DNA of 64,000 bases. Origin: Coriobacteriia bacterium. GTDB taxonomy: Bacteria > Actinomycetota > Coriobacteriia > Coriobacteriales > Atopobiaceae. Position 1 is the first letter of the stretch, and the number at the start of each line of letters is the position of its first letter. The notes under the pieces are model-generated. The model saw only the letters and a program-made list of their open reading frames with translations, did no database searches and was not told the DNA's origin. Where the stretch lies: positions 62,001 through 126,000 of the forward strand of contig JAUMVN010000002.1 in assembly GCA_030530145.1 (NCBI GenBank), read 5' to 3'. A program made the position numbers and the translations under genes. This document shows, in pieces, positions 43,135 to 51,010 of the stretch.

Positions 43135-44538
43135 ATGGACAAGATCAAGCTTGGCTTCGTGCCCACGCGCCGAAGCATCTTCAGTGCGCCGGACGCCGTC
43201 AAGTACCGCGGCCTCACCGCCGAGCGCCTGCGCGAGCTGGGCGTGGACTTCGTGGACATCGACGACATCAACGACGAGGGCCTGCTCTTCGACGACTCGC
43301 ACATCGAGCCTATCGTGAAGAAGTTCCGCGAGGCCGGCGTCGACGGCATCATGCTCTGCCACGCCAATTTCGGCACCGAGTACGTCTGCGCCCGCCTGGC
43401 CCGCGAGCTCGGCCTGCCCGTCCTGCTCTGGGGCCCGCGCGACGAGCGCCCTGAGCCCGACGGCACCCGCCTGCGCGACTCGCAGTGCGGCCTCTTCGCC
43501 ACCGGCAAGGTCCTGCGCCGCTTCCAGGTGCCCTTCACGTACATGACCAACTGCCGCCTGACCGACCCCGAGTTCGAGCGCGGCGTCTGGGACTTCCTGG
43601 CCGTGTGCAACGTGGTCAAGACCTTCCGTCACACTCGCATCCTGCAGATGGCCACGCGCCCGTTCGATTTCTGGTCCACCATGTGCAACGAGGGCGAGCT
43701 GCTCGAGAAGTTCAACATCCAGCTCTCGCCCATCCCCATGACTGAGCTCGTGCAGGCCGTCCGCGCTGCCCAGGCCGACAAGCCCGCCATGGACGCCATG
43801 CTCGCCCACATCCGCGATAGCTTCGAGATCTGCATCCCCGAGGACAAGGTTCCCGAGGTCGCGGGCCTGGCCATCGCCATGAAGAACCTCGTCGACAAGT
43901 ACGGCTGCAACGCCGGCGCCATCCAGTGCTGGAACGCGCTTCAGGACGAGCTGGGCATCATGCCCTGCGCCGCCAACTCCATCCTGAACGAGATGGGCAT
44001 CCCCATCGTCTGCGAGACCGACATCCACGGCGCCATCACCGCCCTTCTGGTCGAGGCCGCCGACCTCGGCCGTCACCGCGGCATGTTCGCCGACTGGACC
44101 GTGCGCCACCCCGACAACGAGAACGGCGAGCTGCTCCAGCACTGCGGCCCGTGGCCCTGTTCCGTGGCGTGCTGCAAGCCCAAGCTCACCTACCCGCTCG
44201 CCTTCGAGCACCCCGGCGCCCTCACCGCCGAGGCCAAGCACGGCGACCTCACCCTGGCCCGCTTCGACGGCGACAACGGCGAGTACTCGCTTCTTCTCGG
44301 CAACGCGCGCGGCATTGACGGCCCGGCCGGCATGGGCACCTACCTCTGGGTCGAGGTGGAGAACCTCAAGCGCCTCGAGGCCAAGATCGTCGAGGGCCCC
44401 TACATCCACCACTGCGTCGCCATTCACGCCGACGTCGTGCCGGTTCTCTACGAGGCCTGCAAGTACATCGGCATCAAGCCCGACCTTTACGACCCCATCG
44501 AGGAGGACGTGAAGGCCTACCTGAGAGGAGAGAACTAA
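43135..44538 (+). CDS. L-fucose isomerase-family protein, candidate D-apiose isomerase
   Basis: 467 residues, FucI-like isomerase superfamily (COG2407 type). Conserved stretches include DGIMLCHANFGTEYVCARLA, NAGAIQCWNALQDELGI, the acidic/His cluster VCETDIHGAITALL and HHCVAIHADVVPVL near the end. It is only distantly similar to the isomerase at 5509. Directly upstream of split transketolase genes and an FGGY kinase, it would supply the ketose in that pathway; D-apiose to D-apulose is my inference. ATG at 43135 follows TTGGAGAGAGG. Overlaps the next gene by 1 base (TAATG). Confidence 0.75.
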   Translation: MDKIKLGFVPTRRSIFSAPDAVKYRGLTAERLRELGVDFVDIDDINDEGLLFDDSHIEPIVKKFREAGVDGIMLCHANFGTEYVCARLARELGLPVLLWGPRDERPEPDGTRLRDSQCGLFATGKVLRRFQVPFTYMTNCRLTDPEFERGVWDFLAVCNVVKTFRHTRILQMATRPFDFWSTMCNEGELLEKFNIQLSPIPMTELVQAVRAAQADKPAMDAMLAHIRDSFEICIPEDKVPEVAGLAIAMKNLVDKYGCNAGAIQCWNALQDELGIMPCAANSILNEMGIPIVCETDIHGAITALLVEAADLGRHRGMFADWTVRHPDNENGELLQHCGPWPCSVACCKPKLTYPLAFEHPGALTAEAKHGDLTLARFDGDNGEYSLLLGNARGIDGPAGMGTYLWVEVENLKRLEAKIVEGPYIHHCVAIHADVVPVLYEACKYIGIKPDLYDPIEEDVKAYLRGEN

Positions 44539-45374
44539 TGGCTAGCATCGCTGAGCTCGAGCACCTCCGCTGGCGCCTTCGCCGCGACTGCGTCGACATC
44601 ATCATGGCGGGCGGAGGCGGCCACATCGGCGGCGACATGTCCGTCATCGACGCCCTGATGGTTCTCTACAAGAACCACCTCAACATCACGCCCGCCACCG
44701 TCGACGATCCGAACCGCGACCGCTTCGTCCTCTCCAAGGGCCACGCCATGGAGGCCTACTACGCGGTGCTCTGCGAGGAGGGCTACCTCGACCTCGACGA
44801 CGTCAAGGCGCGCTTCTCCAAGTTCGGCAGCCCCTACATCGGCCACCCGAACAACAAGCTCCCCGGCATCGAGATGAACTCCGGTTCGCTCGGCCACGGC
44901 CTGCCCGTCGCCGTCGGCATGGCCCTCGCCGCCAAGATGGACGGCCGCGATTACCGCAGCTACGTCTTCATGGGCGACGGCGAGCTCGCCGAGGGCTCCG
45001 TCTGGGAGGGCGCGATGTCCGGCGGCAACTACGCCCTGGATAACCTCTGCGCCCTCGTGGATCGCAACCGCCTTCAGATCTCCGGCACCACCGAGGAGGT
45101 CATGAAGCAGGACTCCCAGGAGGAGCGCTGGGCCGCCTTCGGCTGGAACGTGCTCTCCATCCCCGGCAACGATCTCGCCGCGCTCGACTCCGCCTTCACC
45201 CTTGCCGCCCAGACCAAGGGTAAGCCCACGGTGATCATCGCCAACACGACCAAGGGCTACGGCTCCTCCCTCATGGAGAACAAGGCCTCCTGGCACCACC
45301 ACCTGCCCAACGACGACGAGTACCAGAGAATCGTCGCCGACTTCACCGCCCGAGAGGGGGCCCTCAATGCCTAA
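44538..45374 (+). CDS. aptA: Transketolase N-terminal subunit, candidate apulose-4-phosphate transketolase A
   Basis: 278 residues. This is the thiamine-diphosphate-binding half of transketolase: GGGGHIGGDMSVIDALMVLY, SKGHAMEAYYAVL, GSLGHGLPVAVGMALAAKM and the ThDP/metal motif MGDGELAEGSVWEGAM. Housekeeping transketolase is one chain of about 660 residues; split N and C subunits often serve special pathways, such as AptA/AptB, which turn apulose 4-phosphate and glyceraldehyde 3-phosphate into xylulose 5-phosphate and DHAP. The gene overlaps the next by 8 bases. Subunit identity is firm, pathway inferred. Confidence 0.78.
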   Translation: MASIAELEHLRWRLRRDCVDIIMAGGGGHIGGDMSVIDALMVLYKNHLNITPATVDDPNRDRFVLSKGHAMEAYYAVLCEEGYLDLDDVKARFSKFGSPYIGHPNNKLPGIEMNSGSLGHGLPVAVGMALAAKMDGRDYRSYVFMGDGELAEGSVWEGAMSGGNYALDNLCALVDRNRLQISGTTEEVMKQDSQEERWAAFGWNVLSIPGNDLAALDSAFTLAAQTKGKPTVIIANTTKGYGSSLMENKASWHHHLPNDDEYQRIVADFTAREGALNA

Positions 45375-46314
45375 CAAGATCGCCAACCGCAAGGCCATCT
45401 GCGACGTGCTCCTCGAGCACGCGGCCACCGACAAGGACATCGTCGTCCTGTGCTCCGACTCGCGCGGCTCGGCGTCGCTCGCTCCCTTCTTCGAGCAGTT
45501 CCCCGAGCAGTCCGTCGAGGTCGGCATCGCCGAGCAGGACCTTGTCTCCATCGCGGCCGGCCTCGCCTCCTGCGGCAAGAAGGCCTTCGCCGCGAGCCCG
45601 GCGTCGTTTGTCTCCACCCGCTCCTACGAGCAGGCCAAGGTCGACTGCGCCTACTCCAACACCAACGTCACCCTCATCGGCATCTCGGGCGGCGTCTCCT
45701 ACGGCGCCCTCGGCATGAGCCACCACTCCGCGCAGGACATCGCCGCCATGGCCGCGATCCCCAACATGCGCGTCTACCTGCCGAGCGATCGCTTCCAGAC
45801 GGCCAAGCTCATCGAGGCGCTGCTGGAGGACGAGAAGCCCGCCTACGTCCGCGTGGGCCGCAACCCCGTCGAGGACGTCTACGACGAGAACAACTGCCCC
45901 TTCGAGATGGACAAGGCCACCGTGCTCTGCAAGGGTTCAGACGTCGCCATTGTTGCCTGCGGCGAGATGGTCAAGCCCGCCTACGACGCCGCGGCGCTGC
46001 TCGAGCAGCAGGGCGTCTCGACCACCGTGCTCGACATGTACTGCGTGAAGCCGCTCGACACCCTCGCCGTGGTCAACGCGGCCAAGGGCGCCCGCGTGGT
46101 CCTCACCGTGGAGGAGCACTCGCCCTTCGGCGGCCTCGGCTCCATGGTCGCGCAGGTCGTGGGCGAGAATTGCCCGCGCCCGGTCAAGTGCCTCTCGCTT
46201 CCCGACGCGCCCGTGATCACCGGTACCTCGCCGGAGGTCTTCGCGCACTACGGCCTCGACGCCCGCGGCATCGCCGCGTCGGCGCGCGAGTTCCTCGAGA
46301 AGGCGGGGGAGTAG
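45367..46314 (+). CDS. aptB: Transketolase C-terminal subunit, candidate apulose-4-phosphate transketolase B
   Basis: 315 residues, covering the pyrimidine-binding and C-terminal transketolase domains. The catalytic Glu region is VEVGIAEQDLVSIAAGLA, with GGVSYGALGMSHHSAQDIA and YVRVGRNPVEDVY following, and TVEEHSPFGGLGSMVAQVV in the C-terminal domain. It forms a heterodimer with the protein encoded immediately upstream. Overlap with that gene and a 3-base gap to the kinase place it in one operon of isomerase, A, B and kinase. Confidence 0.78.
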   Translation: MPNKIANRKAICDVLLEHAATDKDIVVLCSDSRGSASLAPFFEQFPEQSVEVGIAEQDLVSIAAGLASCGKKAFAASPASFVSTRSYEQAKVDCAYSNTNVTLIGISGGVSYGALGMSHHSAQDIAAMAAIPNMRVYLPSDRFQTAKLIEALLEDEKPAYVRVGRNPVEDVYDENNCPFEMDKATVLCKGSDVAIVACGEMVKPAYDAAALLEQQGVSTTVLDMYCVKPLDTLAVVNAAKGARVVLTVEEHSPFGGLGSMVAQVVGENCPRPVKCLSLPDAPVITGTSPEVFAHYGLDARGIAASAREFLEKAGE

Positions 46315-46317
46315 GCC

Positions 46318-47838
46318 ATGGCGGCCGCTGTTTCCGGGGTCGCGGGGGGCGGCGGCCGCTCCCTCGTCCTCGCCATCGACCAGTCCACGCAGGGCACCAA
46401 GGCGCTTCTCTTCGACGCCGAGGGCAACTTCGTGGAGAAGGCCTCGCGACCGCACGAGCAGTACGTGAGCGAGGCCGGCTGGGTCGAGCACGACGCCGAG
46501 GAGATCATGACGAACGTGCTCGCCTGCGCCCGCGACGTCTGCAAGAAGGCCGGCGTCGCGTCGGGCGAGGTCCGCGCGGTGGGCATCTCCAACCAGCGCG
46601 AGACCTGCCTGGCGTGGGACCGCGCGACCCGCGAGCCGCTCGCGCACGCCATCGTGTGGCAGTGCGGCCGCGCGAAGGGCATCTGCGACCAGATGGCGTC
46701 CCGCGAGGGCGTGGCCGAGCGCGTGGGGAGGCTTTCCGGTATGGCGCTCTCGCCGTACTTCTCGGCGGCCAAGCTCGCGTGGCTCCTGCGCAACGTGCCC
46801 GAGGTCGCGGCGGCAAGAGATGCCGGGACGCTGTGCCTGGGCACCATCGACTCGTGGCTCGTCTTCAAGCTGACGGAGGAGCACGCCTTCGCCACCGAGC
46901 CGTCGAACGCCTGCCGCACGCAGCTGCTGAACATCCGCGAGGGCGCCTGGTCGCGGGCGCTTTGCGACGACTTCGGCGTGCCCATCGCGGCGCTGCCCGA
47001 GGTGCGCTGCTCCGATTCCGTCTTCGGCCACACCACGATGGGCGGGCTCTTCGCCGAGCCGGTGCCCATCTGCGGCGTGCTCGGTGACTCGCAGGCCGCC
47101 CTCGCCGCGCAGAACTGCCTCGCGCCCGGCGACACCAAGGCCACCTACGGCACCGGCTCTTCGGTCATGATGCAGACGGGCGCCGAACTCAAGCAGTCCA
47201 AGAGCGGTCTGGTCTCAAGCATCGCCTGGGACTTCGGCGGCGAGCGCTCCTACGTGCTTGAGGGCAACCTTAACTACACGGGCGCGACCATCTCCTGGCT
47301 CAAGGACCAGATGGGGCTTATCGAGAGCCCGGCCGAGGTCGAGGGCATCATCGCCAGCGCGAACCCCGCCGACCGCGCCTACTTCGTGCCCGCCTTCACG
47401 GGCCTCGGGGCGCCGTGGTGGGACACCGAGGCGACGGGGCTTCTCACCGGCGTGACGCGTACGACGGGCCGCGCCGAGATGGTGCGTGCCTGCGCCGAGT
47501 CTATCCCGTACCAGATCGCCGACGTGCTCGACGCCCTGCGCGCCGACACGGGGCTTGAGGTGGGGGAGCTGCGTGCCGACGGCGGCGTGACGGCCAACGC
47601 CTACCTCATGCAGTTCCAGGCCGACATGGCGGGGGCCGACGTCGTGGTCTCGAGCTTGAACGAGCTCTCCGCCGCGGGCGCCGCCTTCGTCGCGGGCCGC
47701 TCGGCGGGGCTCTACGAGGGCAACGCCATCTACGAGAAGGTCTCTCGTCGCGCGTTCAAGCCGTCCATGGACGCCGAGGCCGTCGCCGCCAAGCGCGCCG
47801 GCTGGCATCGGGCCTTGAAGCAGGCCACGACGCACTAG
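46318..47838 (+). CDS. FGGY-family carbohydrate kinase, candidate apulose kinase
   Basis: 506 residues, glycerol/xylulose kinase fold. ATP motifs: AIDQSTQGTKALLFD at the N-terminus and ADGGVTANAYLMQFQADM in the C-terminal domain; SNQRETCLAWD, TYGTGSSVMMQTG and FTGLGAPWWD match the glycerol-kinase branch. An N-terminal Gly/Ala stretch of about 15 residues is unusual. Last gene of the isomerase-transketolase operon, so its substrate is probably the ketose made by the isomerase; in the known apiose route this is apulose, phosphorylated at O4. Glycerol or xylulose cannot be excluded. Confidence 0.8.
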   Translation: MAAAVSGVAGGGGRSLVLAIDQSTQGTKALLFDAEGNFVEKASRPHEQYVSEAGWVEHDAEEIMTNVLACARDVCKKAGVASGEVRAVGISNQRETCLAWDRATREPLAHAIVWQCGRAKGICDQMASREGVAERVGRLSGMALSPYFSAAKLAWLLRNVPEVAAARDAGTLCLGTIDSWLVFKLTEEHAFATEPSNACRTQLLNIREGAWSRALCDDFGVPIAALPEVRCSDSVFGHTTMGGLFAEPVPICGVLGDSQAALAAQNCLAPGDTKATYGTGSSVMMQTGAELKQSKSGLVSSIAWDFGGERSYVLEGNLNYTGATISWLKDQMGLIESPAEVEGIIASANPADRAYFVPAFTGLGAPWWDTEATGLLTGVTRTTGRAEMVRACAESIPYQIADVLDALRADTGLEVGELRADGGVTANAYLMQFQADMAGADVVVSSLNELSAAGAAFVAGRSAGLYEGNAIYEKVSRRAFKPSMDAEAVAAKRAGWHRALKQATTH

Positions 47839-47930
47839 GGCGTGCAGGCTAAGGAGGCGTCTCTCCGCGCCGCGCGAAGCATGTTTAGCTGCGGTTAGCA
47901 AATAGTAAGCACTTAAGTGCGTTACCTGCG

Positions 47931-47945
47931 ACTAAACCGTTTAGT
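47931..47945 (+). promoter_or_regulatory. LacI-type operator before the PTS gene
   Basis: ACTAAACCGTTTAGT is a perfect 7-bp inverted repeat around a central C. A second palindrome, GCACTTAAGTGC (47909-47920), lies just upstream. The half-site GTTTAGT also occurs before the isomerase operon, linking the two units. The remaining gap to 48090 shows only the PTS leader. Confidence 0.65.
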
Positions 47946-48090
47946 AAATCGCTTACGAATCCGTTGAGCGCCTCTTGCTCACGCATGATGTGTTCAAGCA
48001 ACGCACGGTCCCGACAGGGGGAAACGCTCGGGACCGAGCAGTATAACCGTCCCATAGAAATATGGGCGAATAAGGAAAGAGAGGATCAAC

Positions 48091-49524
48091 ATGGCAATCG
48101 ACAACCATCAGATCGCCGCCGACGTCCTTCCGCTCGTGGGAGGTGCCGAGAACGTAACCATCGCCACGAACTGCATGACGCGCCTGCGCCTCACGCTCAA
48201 GGACCAGTCCAAGGCCGACACCGACGCCATCAAGAAGGTCAAGGGCGTCCTCGGCGCCCAGTTCGCCGGCTCCCAGCTGCAGGTCATCGTCGGCCAGAAC
48301 GCGCCGAAGGTGCTCGCCGAGTTCGTCGCCATTTCCGGCGTCAAGCAGGGCGACGAGGTCAAGGAGAACCTCGATGAGCCTGCGAAGAAGCTCGAGCTCA
48401 AGGACGTCCCCAACATCATCCTGGACTACCTCTCCGGCTCGATGACCCAGCTCATCCCGCTGCTCATGGCCGGCGGCCTCTTCCGCACCATCGCCGCCAT
48501 CCTCGGCCCCACGATGCTCGGCGTTCTCTCCGATACCGACCCGACCTACACCTTCCTCTACACCACCCTGTATGAGGCCACCTTCACCTTCATCCCCATC
48601 TACCTGGGCTACGCCGCGGCCAAGAAGCTCGGCGCGAGCCCCGTCCTCGGCATGCTCCTCGGCGGCGCCCTCATGGCCCCGTCCGTGGTGAGCGCGGTGG
48701 CCTCCAACGGCGGCGACGGCATCATCTCGGTCTACGGCATCCAGATCACCGCGGCCAACTACCAGCAGTCCGTCCTGCCGATCATCCTCTCGGTGCCCGT
48801 CCTCTACGTGGTCGAGAAGTTCTTCAAGAAGCACATGCCCGACGTGCTCTCCACCGTCTTCACGCCGTTCTGCACCATGATCGTGACCATCCCCATCGCC
48901 TTCATCATCCTTGCCCCCATCGGCAACGAGATCGGCAACGTCATCGCCAACGCGCTCTTCGGCCTGGCTGACCTCGGCGGCATCGGCATCCTCATCGTCA
49001 TGGCCGTGCTCGGCGCCTTCTGGCAGCTCTTCGTGGTCTGCGGCATGCACATGCCCGTCATCCTGCTCGCCCAGGTCCAGATCATCGCCGCCGGCTACGA
49101 CCCATTCGTCTTCGTGTCCACCAACTGCGCCATGACCGCCGTCTGGGGCTGCGCGTTCGGCGCCTTCCTCAAGATGAAGAACAAGGACGAGAAGGGCCTC
49201 GCAATCGGCTACGTCATCTCCGCCATCGCCGGCGGCGTGACCGAGCCCGCCCTCTTCGGCATCCTCATGCGCTTCCGCCGCACCATGTTCGGCATGTTCA
49301 TCGGCGGCGCCATCGGCGCGGTGTTCTCCGGCATCATGGGCGTCACCTACTACCTTGCGGGCGGCGCGACCAACTTCCTGGTCTTCACCAACTACCTGCA
49401 GGGCGGCCAGATGAACACCGTCTGGGCTATCGTCGGCATGGCCATCTCCTTCGTGATTGCGGCCGTCGTGGTCTACTTCACCGGCTTCTCCAAGGAGGAG
49501 CTGGCCGAGATGGACGAGGCGTAA
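48091..49524 (+). CDS. PTS permease EIIBC, glucose/beta-glucoside superfamily
   Basis: 477 residues. EIIB domain (about 1-90) with the phospho-acceptor Cys in ATNCMTRLRLTLKD, then EIIC (about 100-475) with about ten membrane helices and the conserved GGVTEPALFGILMRF. It takes up and phosphorylates a sugar or glycoside using an EIIA that is not encoded in the window. Operator-like ACTAAACCGTTTAGT upstream ties it to the apiose-type operon. A terminator follows, then the DUF4038 hydrolase. Substrate unknown; an apiosyl-glucoside is one possibility. Confidence 0.92.
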   Translation: MAIDNHQIAADVLPLVGGAENVTIATNCMTRLRLTLKDQSKADTDAIKKVKGVLGAQFAGSQLQVIVGQNAPKVLAEFVAISGVKQGDEVKENLDEPAKKLELKDVPNIILDYLSGSMTQLIPLLMAGGLFRTIAAILGPTMLGVLSDTDPTYTFLYTTLYEATFTFIPIYLGYAAAKKLGASPVLGMLLGGALMAPSVVSAVASNGGDGIISVYGIQITAANYQQSVLPIILSVPVLYVVEKFFKKHMPDVLSTVFTPFCTMIVTIPIAFIILAPIGNEIGNVIANALFGLADLGGIGILIVMAVLGAFWQLFVVCGMHMPVILLAQVQIIAAGYDPFVFVSTNCAMTAVWGCAFGAFLKMKNKDEKGLAIGYVISAIAGGVTEPALFGILMRFRRTMFGMFIGGAIGAVFSGIMGVTYYLAGGATNFLVFTNYLQGGQMNTVWAIVGMAISFVIAAVVVYFTGFSKEELAEMDEA

Positions 49525-49547
49525 GGCCGCATCCGCTCGACCTTCTC

Positions 49548-49584
49548 GCCCCGCCTGGGTCCCTTTACATGGCCCGGGCGGGGC
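49548..49584 (+). terminator. Terminator after the PTS gene
   Basis: GCCCCGCCTGGG (49548-49559) pairs with CCCGGGCGGGGC (49573-49584) with one G-U pair, followed by TTCTTA. A typical Rho-independent form though the T-run is short. Confidence 0.7.
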
Positions 49585-49703
49585 TTCTTACCAGGGAATT
49601 GTTTACCTTGCGCCCCGGGCTTTCCCGCGGCAAGAAAAGCGCGTAGCGTAAGGCACACGAGACTGGCGGCGCGAGCGCGCGTCGCCGATGAGAGGAGAAG
49701 CGC

Positions 49704-50999
49704 ATGGCGTTGGGGAAGCTGGGCGTGAACGCCCGCAAGGACGGTTTTCTGCTCGACGGCGAGCCGTGGTTCTGGTTCGCGGACACCTGTTGGAGCGCCT
49801 TCACGAGCATCACGCTCGAGGACTGGGACTACTACCTGGCCCGCCGCGCCGAGCAGGGGATGAACGCCCTGCAGATAAACACCCTGCCGCAGTGGGATCG
49901 CTGCACGCCTGACCTCGGCATCTGGCCCTACGCGAGCGAGGACGGCGTCCACTTCGACTGGTCGGCGCCCAACCAGGCGTACTGGGACCGCGCCCGCACC
50001 ATGTGCCAGATGGCCGTCGCGCGCGGGATCCGCCCGGCGCTCGTGGTCATGTGGTGCAACTACGTTCCCGGCACCTGGGGCTCGCGCATCGCGACCATGC
50101 TCGGCGCCGACGTCATGCCCGAAGGCGAGGTTCGCGCCCACGTCGAGCGCGTGGTCGAGAACCTCGGCGACCTCGACCCGGTCTACGTGGTCACGGGCGA
50201 CACCGACTTCGCCAGCGACGAGGCCATCGCGTACTACGAAAAGACGCTTTCCGCCGTGTGCGAGCTCGCGCCTGACGCGCTGCGCTGCATGCACATCAAC
50301 CGCGGCAACCGCTCCATCCCCGAGCAGTTCGTCGACCGCCTGGACTTCTACATGTTCCAGCCGGGCCACAACTACGAGGGCCAGGCCGAGGCGTGGCGCC
50401 TGCCCGAGGACTTCCTGGCCAACTACCCCAAGAAGCCCCTGGTCAACTCCGAGCCCTGCTACGAGCAGATGGGCGCGTCGCGCAACGTGTACTGGCGCTT
50501 CACCGCACAGGACTGCCGCGCGAGCGTGTGGTCGTCGGTGCTCGCCGGCGCCTCGGCGGGCGTGACCTACGGCGCCCACGGCGTGTGGAACTGGCAGACG
50601 TCGCGCTCCACGGGCTCGGCTTTGGGCGAGGGGTTCGATGCGCCGTTCCGCTGGCAGGAGTGCCTGCAGTTCCCGGGCGTGTGGGACTTCGGCCTGATTC
50701 CGCACGTGCTCGGCGGCCTGGGCGCGAGCTCGGCCGACGACGCCGCGGCCGTGGTGCCGGCGCAGGAGCTTCTTGACGACACGCGCGAGGCCATCCGCTG
50801 CGCCCGCGTGGGCAAGAAGACCGTGGTCTACCTGCCGCGCGCGACGAAGGTGCGGCTTAAGCTGGACGGGGTTTCCCGCGCGACGGCGCTCGACCTCGAG
50901 AACAAGCGCGTGGCCAACCTGCCCGTGAGCGTCGCCGACGGTGCGGCTGTGGTCGCTCAGCACCCCTTCGAGCACGACGCGCTTGTCGTCGTCGAGTAG
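49704..50999 (+). CDS. DUF4038/GH140-like glycoside hydrolase, candidate apiosidase
   Basis: 431 residues, no signal peptide, so cytoplasmic. The N-terminal (beta/alpha)8 part has FLLDGEPWFWFADTCWSAF, YVVTGDTDFA (candidate acid/base Asp) and LVNSEPCYEQMG (candidate nucleophile Glu), the DUF4038 pattern; a small C-terminal beta domain follows (ARVGKKTVVYLPRATKVRL). GH140 contains the gut Bacteroides apiosidase that acts on rhamnogalacturonan II. Position beside an isomerase, kinase and split transketolase supports release of D-apiose. ATG has GAGGAGAAGCGC before it. The fold is likely; the substrate is inferred. Confidence 0.8.
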   Translation: MALGKLGVNARKDGFLLDGEPWFWFADTCWSAFTSITLEDWDYYLARRAEQGMNALQINTLPQWDRCTPDLGIWPYASEDGVHFDWSAPNQAYWDRARTMCQMAVARGIRPALVVMWCNYVPGTWGSRIATMLGADVMPEGEVRAHVERVVENLGDLDPVYVVTGDTDFASDEAIAYYEKTLSAVCELAPDALRCMHINRGNRSIPEQFVDRLDFYMFQPGHNYEGQAEAWRLPEDFLANYPKKPLVNSEPCYEQMGASRNVYWRFTAQDCRASVWSSVLAGASAGVTYGAHGVWNWQTSRSTGSALGEGFDAPFRWQECLQFPGVWDFGLIPHVLGGLGASSADDAAAVVPAQELLDDTREAIRCARVGKKTVVYLPRATKVRLKLDGVSRATALDLENKRVANLPVSVADGAAVVAQHPFEHDALVVVE

Positions 51000-51010
51000 G
51001 GGAGGCCGCC

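Noticed and set aside
44538-46314. Housekeeping transketolase broken by a frameshift
   Set aside because: Both halves have their own starts, complete domains and coupled translation, and overlap by 8 bases, as in known two-subunit transketolases.
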